Shown piece after piece: positions 1 to 6,981 of a DNA stretch of 17,304 nt (the stretch's first letter is position 1; every line of letters starts with the position of its first letter). This DNA comes from JAQUGA01 sp964521105 (GTDB taxonomy: Bacteria; Bacteroidota; Bacteroidia; Bacteroidales; WCHB1-69). The notes beneath the pieces are model-generated. The model was not told the origin of the DNA. It saw only the letters and a program-made list of their open reading frames with translations, and searched no databases. The position numbers and the translations under genes are program-made. The stretch lies in the NCBI GenBank assembly GCA_964521105.1, contig CAZFPO010000057.1:1-17304 (forward strand). Direction: 5' to 3'.

Positions 1-279
1 TTTTCATTCTATGAAGAAAATCAAATTGACACACGGGTAAAAATTACAAATCTACCCGATAAATGTGTTGTAACAATTTATTCGATGAATGGTAGTTTAA
101 TTCGTCAATATACGAAAGACGATAACACCATTACATCATTAGATTGGGATTTGAAAAACCATGCAGGTATTCCAATTTCGGGTGGTGTTTACATTATTCA
201 TGTTAAAGCAGAAGGAATTGGCGAAAAAACAATTAAATGGTTTGGAGCTTTACGTCCAACCGACTTAAATTCTTTCTAA
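1..279 (+). CDS. C-terminal end of a secreted protein with a T9SS-type sorting domain (5' partial)
   Basis: The reading frame is open from the first base of the window and ends at TAA 277-279, giving the last 92 residues of a larger protein. The segment has the look of a type IX secretion C-terminal domain: a short beta sandwich with VKITNLP, then VTIYSMNGSLIRQ, a DWDLKNHAGIPISGGVYIIHV stretch (the N-x-x-G-x-x-x-x-x-G-x-Y pattern) and a final basic and aromatic strand. Such domains direct export across the outer membrane and are usually cleaved or linked to lipid at the surface. The tail ends WFGALRPTDLNSF rather than the short lysine-rich ending common in type A domains, so this may be a subfamily. 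The PorV/PorQ-like gene starts 44 bases downstream, which suggests a functional pair. The main domain lies outside the window, so its activity is unknown. A PorU-like protein is a possible alternative because porU often precedes porV. Confidence 0.72.
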   Translation, partial: FSFYEENQIDTRVKITNLPDKCVVTIYSMNGSLIRQYTKDDNTITSLDWDLKNHAGIPISGGVYIIHVKAEGIGEKTIKWFGALRPTDLNSF

Positions 280-323
280 TAAATGATTGCTAAAAGTGAG
301 TATAAAAAATTAAGTAAGAAAAA

Positions 324-1466
324 ATGAAAAAGATGAATATAAAAACGTTTGTAATACTGACAACAACTTGCTTCATGATGGCATCATTAAATGTAAATGC
401 CGGAAACAAAGACCGCGTTGGTCAAGCAGGAGCTTATGAACTTTTAATAAATCCATGGGCACGAAGCACCGGCTTAAGCGGTTCAAATATTGCTAATGCA
501 CGCGGTATTGAAAGTACTTATTTGAATATTGCGGGTTTAGCATTTACACAAAAAACTCAAATTATTTTTGCACAAACACAGTACCTTAAAGGCTCTGGTA
601 TAAATATTAGTGCATTGGGATTTTCGCAACGTATAGGCAAAGAATCTGTAATCGGATTAAATGTTGTGTCAATGAGTTTTGGTGAAATGCAAATAACTAC
701 ACCTAATCAACCAGAAGGTGGTATCGGAACATTTTCTCCGAGTTATATGAATATTGGAGTATCTTATGCAAAATCATTTTCTAATTCAATTCATGGTGGA
801 TTTAATTTAAAAGTGATAAACGAAAGCATATCAGACTTAAATGCAAGTGGTATTGCAATTGATGCCGGAATTCAATATGTTACTGGAATTGGCGAAAATA
901 GAAGTGATAATCTACGATTAGGTATCACACTTAAAAACATTGGTACCCCAATGAGTTTTAGTGGTGATGGTATTTCGGTAAGAGGTTTAATTAATGGTTC
1001 CACTAATAACTTAACCTTAGAAATGCGTTCGGGCGATTTTGAATTACCTTCTTTATTAGCAATTGGAGCTTCATACAGCTTTTTGTGGGGAAATAAAGAA
1101 AATGTTTCGTCAACATCAACTAATAACAAACCTGTATCTAGTGAACTAACAACCGATAATGCAATGCATTGCTTAACACTATCAGCTACATTTGTTGCAA
1201 ATTCATTTACAAAAGATAATTTCCTTTTTGGTGCTGAATATAATTATAAAAAATTGTTTTCAATCAGAGGAGGTTATTACTACGAAAGTGGTATAATAGG
1301 CTCAAGCGACGCACGTACTACTGCTTTTACTGGACCATCGGCAGGTTGTAGTTTAAAACTTCCACTTAATAAAGAGAAAAACTCTTCTGTTTCCATAGAT
1401 TATTCATACCGATTCACAAATCCATGGGGTGGTTGCCACACTATTGGAGCATTAATCGATTTGTAA
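324..1466 (+). CDS. PorV/PorQ-family outer-membrane beta-barrel protein
   Basis: The 380-residue product begins with a Sec signal peptide (basic MKKMNIK, a hydrophobic core, likely cleavage after NVNA at residue 26). The mature part is rich in alternating beta strands and glycine, as in FadL/PorV-type barrels. The mature start (GQAGAYELLINPWARSTG, then ANARGIESTYLNIAGLAF) has the layout of PorV/PorQ proteins, in which a short motif is followed by an 'N-x-A-G-L-A' segment. PorV is a shuttle that takes T9SS cargo from the translocon to the attachment complex. This protein lacks the ARAGGMGD...WNPAKY pattern that I associate with canonical PorV, so it is more likely a paralogue than PorV itself; that comparison is from memory. 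It follows the T9SS cargo gene with no promoter visible in the 44-base gap, so the two are probably cotranscribed. The start at 324 gives a complete signal peptide. Confidence 0.75.
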   Translation: MKKMNIKTFVILTTTCFMMASLNVNAGNKDRVGQAGAYELLINPWARSTGLSGSNIANARGIESTYLNIAGLAFTQKTQIIFAQTQYLKGSGINISALGFSQRIGKESVIGLNVVSMSFGEMQITTPNQPEGGIGTFSPSYMNIGVSYAKSFSNSIHGGFNLKVINESISDLNASGIAIDAGIQYVTGIGENRSDNLRLGITLKNIGTPMSFSGDGISVRGLINGSTNNLTLEMRSGDFELPSLLAIGASYSFLWGNKENVSSTSTNNKPVSSELTTDNAMHCLTLSATFVANSFTKDNFLFGAEYNYKKLFSIRGGYYYESGIIGSSDARTTAFTGPSAGCSLKLPLNKEKNSSVSIDYSYRFTNPWGGCHTIGALIDL

Positions 1467-1491
1467 AAGTAAAATATTATTATTAAATTTG
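1460..1491 (+). promoter_or_regulatory. Bacteroidota-type promoter for greA
   Basis: TTTG at 1460-1463 and TAAATTTG at 1484-1491 are separated by 20 bases, an exact match to the Bacteroidota primary sigma consensus (TTTG, 19-21 bases, TAnnTTTG). Transcription should start near 1496-1499, about 65 bases before the greA start codon. The -33 element overlaps the last codons of the upstream gene. The match is seen directly; promoter activity is inferred. Confidence 0.7.
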
Positions 1492-1503
1492 CAGTCTAAA
1501 ATC

Positions 1504-1540
1504 TTGAGAGGCCCTTAAAAAGGTCTCTCAATTTATTATT
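1504..1540 (+). terminator. Hairpin with U-rich tail in the greA leader
   Basis: TTGAGAGGCC (1504-1513) pairs with GGTCTCTCAA (1522-1531) around an 8-base A-rich loop, giving a 10-bp stem with one G-U pair. A T-rich but interrupted tract (TTTATTATTT) follows. It would stop transcripts reading through from the PorV-like gene. Because the greA promoter lies just upstream, the hairpin is also at the very 5' end of the greA transcript and could act as an attenuator or protect the mRNA end. Confidence 0.65.
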
Positions 1541-1563
1541 TATACGTTCAAATATTTTGTATT

Positions 1564-2037
1564 ATGTCTAAAATTAAGTATTATTCAAAAGAAGGTTTAG
1601 AAAATCTACAAAAAGAATTAGCATTTTTAATTTCAGTAGAAAGGCCAAGAATATCACAACAAATAGCGGAAGCTCGTGATAAAGGCGATTTGTCGGAGAA
1701 TGCTGAATATGATGCAGCAAAAGAAGCTCAAGGAATGCTTGAAATTAAAATTTCTAAATTACAAGAGTTAGTTTCAAATTCACGCGAAATTGATGAATCG
1801 AAAATTGATTCCAACAAAGTGCTTTTGTTTTCAACGGTTACTATAAAAAACTTGAAAAACAACGCTACCATGACATATACAATTGTGCCCGAAACAGAAT
1901 CGGACATGAAAACAATGAAAATTTCGGTTACCTCCCCTATTGCATCTTCTATGTTAGGGAAAAAGAAAGGACAAAAATTTGAAGTGAAAGCACCTGCCGG
2001 TGTATTAAATTTTGAAATTGTTGATATCAAACGCTAA
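1564..2037 (+). CDS. greA: Transcription elongation factor GreA
   Basis: The 157-residue product matches the usual GreA length (158 in E. coli). GreA binds in the secondary channel of RNA polymerase and stimulates cleavage of backtracked RNA, rescuing stalled complexes. The N-terminal half (residues 1-75) is the antiparallel coiled coil, and its tip carries the signature GDLSENAEYDAAKEAQG at 41-57. The acidic tip residues D42 and E45 correspond to the metal-coordinating D41 and E44 of E. coli. The C-terminal half is the FKBP-like domain, ending in a VKAPAGVLNFEIVDI segment typical of the family. It is preceded by its own promoter and a leader hairpin. The HIT gene begins five bases after its stop codon, so the two are surely cotranscribed. 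Confidence 0.97.
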   Translation: MSKIKYYSKEGLENLQKELAFLISVERPRISQQIAEARDKGDLSENAEYDAAKEAQGMLEIKISKLQELVSNSREIDESKIDSNKVLLFSTVTIKNLKNNATMTYTIVPETESDMKTMKISVTSPIASSMLGKKKGQKFEVKAPAGVLNFEIVDIKR

Positions 2038-2042
2038 TTATT

Positions 2043-2441
2043 ATGGAAACCATTTTTTCAAAAATTATTAGAGGCGAAATTCCCTGTTATAAAATAGCCG
2101 AAAATGACAATTACTTTGCCTTTTTAGATATTAATCCATTAGCCGAAGGTCATACTTTAGTTATACCTAAAAAACAGACAGATTATATATTTGAAATGGA
2201 CACCGATGAGTATTCCGGTCTGTTTTTATTTGCAAAAAAAATTGCTTTATCCATCCAAAAGAATTTTGATTGTAAAAAAGTTGGTATTGCCGTAATTGGC
2301 TTAGAAGTAGCTCATGCACACATTCATCTGGTGCCAATTAATAAGGTTAGCGATTTAGATTTTAAGCGTGAAAAACTAAAATTATCTAACGAGCGATTTC
2401 TTGAAATTGCATCAATTATTAAAAAAGATATCATTTTATAA
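2043..2441 (+). CDS. HIT-family nucleotide-binding hydrolase (HinT-like)
   Basis: The 132-residue product has the full histidine triad motif HAHIH at residues 91-95 followed by LVP; the middle His93 is the expected nucleophile. The N-terminal signature IFSKIIRGEIPCYKIAENDNYFAFLDINPLAEGHTLVIPKK is typical of HinT-like proteins, which hydrolyse purine phosphoramidates or aminoacyl-adenylates in the cytoplasm. The true cellular substrate is usually unknown. It is a little longer than HinT at the C-terminus, with a helical tail after the triad. It sits five bases after greA in one transcript and ends in a strong terminator. The greA-HIT neighbourhood is, as far as I recall, common in Bacteroidota, but nothing in the sequence shows a functional link. 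Confidence 0.92.
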   Translation: METIFSKIIRGEIPCYKIAENDNYFAFLDINPLAEGHTLVIPKKQTDYIFEMDTDEYSGLFLFAKKIALSIQKNFDCKKVGIAVIGLEVAHAHIHLVPINKVSDLDFKREKLKLSNERFLEIASIIKKDIIL

Positions 2442-3011
2442 GGAGGGTTTTCCTCCTTTTTTTGTGGCTAACCTACTTGGATTTTCCGTTACAAATTTTG
2501 CCCAACCTGAGTACTTTTCTTTTGAATCGGTTTTGCCTTTTTGTAAAAAATGACAAATAGCAACTGCAATAGCATCAGTAGCATCAAAATATGTGCTGGC
2601 ATCTGCAGGCAATTTAATCATTCTGCCAACCATTGCTGCCACTTGCTCCTTCGATGCCGAGCCATTTCCTGTAATGGATTGTTTAATTTTACGAGGCGAA
2701 TATTCAACAACTGGAACTGAACGATGCAATGCAGCAGCCATACCAACTCCTTGTGCCCTGCCAAGTTTTAATGCCGACTGCGAATTTTTACCAATAAAAG
2801 GAGCTTCAATTGCTAAAAAATCTGGGTGATAAGAATCGATAATACGTAAGGTCGTCTCGAAAATTTTGTTTAATTTTAGGGCTTGATCATTTAATTTGTT
2901 CATTTTAAGTACATCCATGACTATCAACTCCAACTCATTTTTTACAACTTTTATCACGCTATACCCCATGATATTTGTTCCTGGGTCGATTCCTAAAATT
3001 ATCTGTTCCAC
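2436..3011 (-). CDS. ruvC: Crossover junction endodeoxyribonuclease RuvC
   Basis: RuvC is the nuclease that resolves Holliday junctions with RuvAB during recombination. From a GTG start at 3011 the product is 191 residues, close to the usual 170-190. The four catalytic acids are in place: D9 in LGIDPGT, E69 in AIEAPF, and D143 and D146 in YFDATDAIAVAICH. I chose GTG 3011 because RuvC proteins begin two or three residues before IILGIDPG. A longer frame from ATG 3050 would add 13 hydrophobic residues and would start upstream of the promoter match at 3039-3072. The C-terminal tail after NPSR (LATKKGGKPSL) is encoded by the terminator of the convergent HIT gene and is probably not functional. The gene is divergent from, and almost touching, the flippase-like gene. 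Confidence 0.95.
   Translation of the reverse strand: MEQIILGIDPGTNIMGYSVIKVVKNELELIVMDVLKMNKLNDQALKLNKIFETTLRIIDSYHPDFLAIEAPFIGKNSQSALKLGRAQGVGMAAALHRSVPVVEYSPRKIKQSITGNGSASKEQVAAMVGRMIKLPADASTYFDATDAIAVAICHFLQKGKTDSKEKYSGWAKFVTENPSRLATKKGGKPSL
2440..2463 (+). terminator. Intrinsic terminator of the greA-HIT transcript
   Basis: AAGGAGG (2440-2446) and CCTCCTT (2452-2458) form a perfect 7-bp stem around a GTTTT loop; together with the last stem bases there is an unbroken run of seven T (2457-2463). The hairpin begins within the stop codon of the HIT gene and lies wholly inside the end of the ruvC reading frame on the opposite strand. Confidence 0.88.
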
Positions 3012-3025
3012 AAAATCAATAATTA

Positions 3026-4042
3026 ATGTATAAAAAAACAAAATTATCAAAATATCTTAACATCATTGCAAATGTTGTTGTTTTGATAAGCAGTTATCTT
3101 TATATAATTTGGCAATTTAACGGAAAAAGAAACAATGTAAATTTTCAAAATTTCGATTTTTTGAATATTTCTTTATCAAATTTTATTCTTCTTGGATTGG
3201 TAATATCAATTTTAACTTTTATAAATTGGTCTATGGAAGCATTAAAATGGAAACTATTAATTAAACCCATACAAAAAATATCCTTCAAAAAATCTTTCAA
3301 GTCAATTTTAATTGGACTTTTTACCTCACTCTTTATGCCTAATCGCTCAGGCGAATGGATTGGTCGAATATTTTCAATTCCGAATGTCAACAAAGGTGCT
3401 TTATTTGTTCACACTATCATTGGAAATGTAATTCAATATTCAATAACATTGTTTTTTGGAGTGATTTCAATGTTCTACTTCTTAGATATGAATGTGCACA
3501 TTCTAAATAATTTCGACTTTAATTATAATTACCTCACTTTTATTACTATTGGACTACTTTTAATTTTGGGAGTATTTTTATTATTCATCTTTAATGTTTT
3601 TAAAGGCTTGTGGGTTAATAAACTGAAAATTAAAATTCAAAACTCAATCAAGTACCTTAAAACAGTTTCTTTCAATGTAATCATTAAACTTCTCTCGTTA
3701 AGTTTTCTTCGCTATATTACATTTACGTTACAATATATAATTCTTTTTTATGCATTTGATATAAGCATAAATACATTTGACTTACTCATGCTTTTAAGTT
3801 TATACTATTTTGTTTTAAGCATTGTTCCAACTTTTGTTATTTCCGAAATTGGTGTTCGAGGGAGCCTTTCAATTATAATATTTTCGTCGTATTGCGAATT
3901 TTACAGCCATTCAATTCCAAATTTAATCCCATTAGTAGTCTTTATTTCATTATTAGTTTGGTTATTTAACATAATCATTCCCTCAATTGTTGGTAGTTTT
4001 TTTATTGCAAAATTTAAACTATTTGGTAAATGGTCTTTTTAG
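3026..4042 (+). CDS. Flippase-like membrane protein (UPF0104 / MprF transmembrane family)
   Basis: The 338-residue product is strongly hydrophobic, with roughly eight membrane segments (first at about residues 11-30). It carries motifs typical of the lysylphosphatidylglycerol-synthase transmembrane family: EALKWKLL at 71-78, PNRSGEWIGRIF at 105-116 and a SEIGVRGS segment at 273-280. In MprF this domain flips aminoacylated lipid; stand-alone members in Bacteroidota are widespread and mostly of unknown substrate. There is no aminoacyl-transferase domain. The reading frame overlaps the following glycosyltransferase by 13 bases, which suggests translational coupling and a shared role, for example handling a glycosylated lipid; that is inference. 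The start at 3026 keeps the first membrane segment whole. The start codon lies 14 bases from the divergent ruvC start, leaving no room for a normal intergenic promoter. Confidence 0.78.
   Translation: MYKKTKLSKYLNIIANVVVLISSYLYIIWQFNGKRNNVNFQNFDFLNISLSNFILLGLVISILTFINWSMEALKWKLLIKPIQKISFKKSFKSILIGLFTSLFMPNRSGEWIGRIFSIPNVNKGALFVHTIIGNVIQYSITLFFGVISMFYFLDMNVHILNNFDFNYNYLTFITIGLLLILGVFLLFIFNVFKGLWVNKLKIKIQNSIKYLKTVSFNVIIKLLSLSFLRYITFTLQYIILFYAFDISINTFDLLMLLSLYYFVLSIVPTFVISEIGVRGSLSIIIFSSYCEFYSHSIPNLIPLVVFISLLVWLFNIIIPSIVGSFFIAKFKLFGKWSF
3039..3072 (-). promoter_or_regulatory. Likely ruvC promoter inside the divergent flippase gene
   Basis: Read on the minus strand, TTTG at 3072-3069 is followed after 22 bases by TAATTTTG at 3046-3039, which fits TAnnTTTG with a spacer slightly longer than usual. 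Transcription would start near 3034, about 23 bases before the GTG start codon. Both elements lie inside the N-terminal coding part of the gene on the other strand. Confidence 0.5.
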
Positions 4043-5169
4043 CTATCATATTTGTTGTTTTTATTTCAAATTATCTAATCCTTTATTGGGTATTACTTCT
4101 ATATTCAAAAAAGAAAAGAAATAATATGCCAATAAATTCAAAAGATTTTTTTATTAGTGTTGTTATTCCATTTAGGAATGAAGAGAAAAATTTACCAAGT
4201 TTAATCCAATCCTTAATTTGTCAAAATATTTCAATTAAAAATTTTGAAGTAATATTTATCGATGATCATTCAACCGACTCTTCATATTATATCATTAAAG
4301 ATTTGATGACAAAATCGGGCATTTCATTCAAACTTCTTTCCTTAAAAGAAACCTATGGAAAAAAAAATGCACTAGAAACAGGTTTTAAAGCATCCATAGG
4401 AGATATTATCCTACAAACGGATGCAGACGTTACTTTTGGTCCCTCGTGGATAAAAAAACACCACACAGAACATTTACAAAACGATATTTTTGTTTTATGC
4501 GGAGCAGTAGACTTACTATCAGAAGGACGTTTTTTTGACCGAATTCAACAACTTGAATTTATGGCTTTAATGCAAAGTTCGTATTTAACAATTAATGCAA
4601 ACAGGCCTGTAATGTGCAATGGGGCAAATTTAAGTTTTAAGCGAGCAATTCTGTCCGATGTAATTAATTCATATCAAAAAATTAAATCTGCATCAGGTGA
4701 TGATGTTTTTATGCTTCATCAAATAAAATCAAAATTTGGGGCTGAAAAAATTAAATACCTTGTTTCATCCGAAGGGATAGTATTTACTCAGCCTAAAGAA
4801 AAACTTATAGATTTAATAAAACAGCGAAGTAGATGGGCGAAAAAATCCAAAGAATATAAAAGCACCTTCGCAATTTATTTTACAATTTCTATTGTGCTGG
4901 CAAATTTATCTATTCTTATTTTACTATTTTCAACACCCTTTTTAACCCCTACCCTATTCGCGATTCTTGTGCTTATTCCATTTATTTTAAAATGGTTAAC
5001 GGATGTTTTATTAATATTAAATTATTCGAAAAAGTTCAAATCTTTGTTAAAAGCCACTTGGTTGCTCGACAGTATAGTACTGGAATTAATTTATCCAATA
5101 TATATCATCATTGTAGGAATTAATATGCTGTTATCGAAGCAAATGTGGAAAGGACGAGTTGTTAGATAA
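4030..5169 (+). CDS. Membrane-anchored family 2 glycosyltransferase with QxxRW motif
   Basis: The 379-residue product has an N-terminal membrane segment (about 2-25), a GT-A catalytic domain (about 41-270) and two or three C-terminal membrane segments (about 275-365). Catalytic features are visible: VVIPFRNEE at 44-52, IDDHSTD at 77-83, the metal-binding TDAD at 130-133, GDDVF at 223-227 as the acceptor-side acid, and QRSRW at 265-269. The D,D,D,QxxRW set is typical of processive or membrane-linked GT2 enzymes (cellulose, hyaluronan or poly-GlcNAc synthases and relatives). Many single-sugar lipid glycosyltransferases have it too, so the product cannot be named. It is coupled to the flippase-like gene by a 13-base overlap. 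Its last 39 bases overlap the end of ispD on the other strand. A run of nine A (4359-4367) lies in the frame but does not break it. Confidence 0.87.
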   Translation: MVFLAIIFVVFISNYLILYWVLLLYSKKKRNNMPINSKDFFISVVIPFRNEEKNLPSLIQSLICQNISIKNFEVIFIDDHSTDSSYYIIKDLMTKSGISFKLLSLKETYGKKNALETGFKASIGDIILQTDADVTFGPSWIKKHHTEHLQNDIFVLCGAVDLLSEGRFFDRIQQLEFMALMQSSYLTINANRPVMCNGANLSFKRAILSDVINSYQKIKSASGDDVFMLHQIKSKFGAEKIKYLVSSEGIVFTQPKEKLIDLIKQRSRWAKKSKEYKSTFAIYFTISIVLANLSILILLFSTPFLTPTLFAILVLIPFILKWLTDVLLILNYSKKFKSLLKATWLLDSIVLELIYPIYIIIVGINMLLSKQMWKGRVVR

Positions 5170-5832
5170 TTGATTAAATATTGCTTGTGCAAATTCAATA
5201 TCCATTGGGTTTGTTATTTTGATATTTTCCTTTATACCATCATACGCGTTAATTTTTCCAAATTCACTTTCATAAACAGAACCATCATCGGTAAATTCGG
5301 ATAAAAAGTCGTGGTGATAGGCTTTAATTATTTTTTCGGAATGAAATACTTGTGGAGTTTGAACAGAAAATATTTTTTTTCGGTCAATAGCAGCGGGATA
5401 ATCATTTTCCATTATACGAATACTGTCTGTAACAGGAAGTATGGGAATAGCAGAACCAAATTTTTCAGCCGTTTTAAAACCATTATCAATTAAATTAGTG
5501 GAAACAAATGGTCGAACTCCATCATGAATAGCAACTAAAGATGATGTTTCTATATTTTTTAAAGCATTTTTAACCGATTGAAATCTCGTATCACCACCAG
5601 TAACCACTGAATGTTTAATATTAAATAAATGTTTTTTTTGTAATTTTTCCCATTCACTAATTTGATTTTTGGGAAGAGTAATAATAATTTCAATATCATT
5701 ACAATAATGGAAAAAAGCATTTATACTATGCATTAAAATGGGTTTGCCACCAATTTGTATAAACTGCTTAGGAATGTCAGATTTCATTCGTAAGCCTACA
5801 CCCCCAGCAGTAATTACAACAAACTTTTTCAA
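5131..5832 (-). CDS. ispD: 2-C-methyl-D-erythritol 4-phosphate cytidylyltransferase IspD
   Basis: IspD joins CTP and MEP to give CDP-ME in the non-mevalonate isoprenoid pathway. The 233-residue product shows the nucleotidyltransferase signature AGGVGLRM at 9-16 with R15, PKQF at 21-24 with K22, GGDTRFQSV at 79-87, AIHDGVRPFV at 101-110, and the MEP-binding region IDRKKIFSVQTPQ around 149-161 with R151. The C-terminal ENIKITNPMDIEFA has K205. Length and motifs match the family (about 230 residues). It starts two bases after the end of queA and is clearly read with it. Its last 13 codons, after AIFNQLSNNS, overlap the end of the converging glycosyltransferase gene and look like a non-conserved tail. 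No terminator is visible at its end. Confidence 0.95.
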   Translation of the reverse strand: MKKFVVITAGGVGLRMKSDIPKQFIQIGGKPILMHSINAFFHYCNDIEIIITLPKNQISEWEKLQKKHLFNIKHSVVTGGDTRFQSVKNALKNIETSSLVAIHDGVRPFVSTNLIDNGFKTAEKFGSAIPILPVTDSIRIMENDYPAAIDRKKIFSVQTPQVFHSEKIIKAYHHDFLSEFTDDGSVYESEFGKINAYDGIKENIKITNPMDIEFAQAIFNQLSNNSSFPHLLR

Positions 5833-5834
5833 TG

Positions 5835-6890
5835 TTAAATAATTAGCATTGCATCACCATAGGTTAAGAAGCGGTATTTTTCTTTTACAGCAGTTTGATA
5901 TGCTTCCATTAATAAATCATATCCTGCAAAGGCAGCAACAAGCATCATCATCGAAGATTGAGAAGGATGGAAATTTGTAACTAATGCATCGGGTACAGAA
6001 AAATTATACGGTGGAAAAATAAACTTATTAGTCCAATTGCTATCTGCTTTAACAAAACCCGAAAGATAAACTGATGATTCGAGCGTTTTAGCAGTAGTAG
6101 TACCAATAGCCACTACTTTTTTGCGTTTTTCTTTTGCTGCATTAATTATTTTGCAAGCAACATTGTCGATAATAAACTCTTCGGAGTCCATTTTATATTT
6201 GGTTAAATCTTCCACATCAATTTGTCGAAAATTACCAAGCCCGACATGGAGTGTAACTTCGGCAAAAGAAACTCCTTTTATTTCGAGACGTTTAATCAGC
6301 TCGCGACTAAAGTGTAAACCCGCAGTTGGTGCAGCTACAGCACCTTCGTGTTTGGCATAAATTGTTTGATAATTATTCTGATCTTCGGGCATAATGTCGC
6401 GAATTTTTTGAATATCATCTGGAAGCGGTGTATTGCCAATTTCTTTAAGTTTATTTTTAAACTCGTCGTGAGTTCCATCAAACAAAAACCTAAGCGTTCT
6501 ACCACGCGAAGTTGTATTATCAATGACTTCTGCAACAAGCGAATCGTCATCGCCAAAATAAAGTTTATTGCCTATTCTAATTTTTCGAGCAGGGTCAACC
6601 AATACATCCCATAATCTGCTTTCTTCATCTAATTCCCGAAGTAAAATTACCGTAATTTTGGCACCTGTTTTTTCTTTTTCGCCATAAAGCAACGCTGGAA
6701 AAACTTTAGTATTATTAATTACAAATACATCACCATCATCAAAATAATTTATGACATCCTTAAATAAGTGATGTTCAATCGTTTTATTTTTTCGATTAAC
6801 AACCATCATTCGAGAAATATCTCGTTCAGAAGCGGGGTGAATTGCAATTAAATCTTGTGGTAAATGGTATTTGAATTGAGATAGTTTCAT
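5835..6890 (-). CDS. queA: tRNA preQ1(34) S-adenosylmethionine ribosyltransferase-isomerase QueA
   Basis: QueA transfers and rearranges the ribosyl group of S-adenosylmethionine onto 7-aminomethyl-7-deazaguanine in tRNA, giving epoxyqueuosine at the wobble base of GUN anticodons. The 351-residue product matches the usual length (about 340-356). Family motifs are clear: FKYHLPQDLIAIHP and SERDISRMMVV at 6-31, FVINNTKVFPALL at 56-68, AVAAPTAGLHF at 184-194, and LHVGLGNFRQI at 214-224. Near the C-terminus it has TNFHPSQSSMMMLVAAFAG, which aligns with the usual family ending. It starts 91 bases after truB ends and seems to have its own promoter there. ispD follows after two bases. Confidence 0.97.
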   Translation of the reverse strand: MKLSQFKYHLPQDLIAIHPASERDISRMMVVNRKNKTIEHHLFKDVINYFDDGDVFVINNTKVFPALLYGEKEKTGAKITVILLRELDEESRLWDVLVDPARKIRIGNKLYFGDDDSLVAEVIDNTTSRGRTLRFLFDGTHDEFKNKLKEIGNTPLPDDIQKIRDIMPEDQNNYQTIYAKHEGAVAAPTAGLHFSRELIKRLEIKGVSFAEVTLHVGLGNFRQIDVEDLTKYKMDSEEFIIDNVACKIINAAKEKRKKVVAIGTTTAKTLESSVYLSGFVKADSNWTNKFIFPPYNFSVPDALVTNFHPSQSSMMMLVAAFAGYDLLMEAYQTAVKEKYRFLTYGDAMLII

Positions 6891-6923
6891 TGTAGTTATA
6901 TTTGAATTTTAGAAAAAAGAATA

Positions 6924-6931
6924 CAAAATTA
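6924..6931 (-). promoter_or_regulatory. Possible -7 element of a queA-ispD promoter
   Basis: Minus-strand TAATTTTG at 6931-6924 matches TAnnTTTG and would start a transcript near 6919, about 28 bases before the queA start. No clear TTTG is found at the -33 distance, so the call is weak. The 91-base gap is much longer than the others in this series, which supports a promoter here. Confidence 0.4.
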
Positions 6932-6981
6932 CAACATGAAAAAGCGTTTGTAAAGAGCTTTAATGTTATTTAACAAAATAA

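Noticed and set aside
1553..1559. TATTTTG just before the greA start as a second promoter
   Set aside because: It is one base short of TAnnTTTG and would leave almost no leader; the promoter at 1460-1491 is far better.
3012..3050. Longer ruvC start at ATG 3050
   Set aside because: It would add 13 hydrophobic residues not seen in RuvC proteins and would lie upstream of the promoter match at 3039-3072; the GTG at 3011 gives the normal N-terminus.
4359..4367. Run of nine A inside the glycosyltransferase gene as a possible frameshift site
   Set aside because: The frame is intact on both sides and all downstream motifs are present; such runs are common in this AT-rich sequence.
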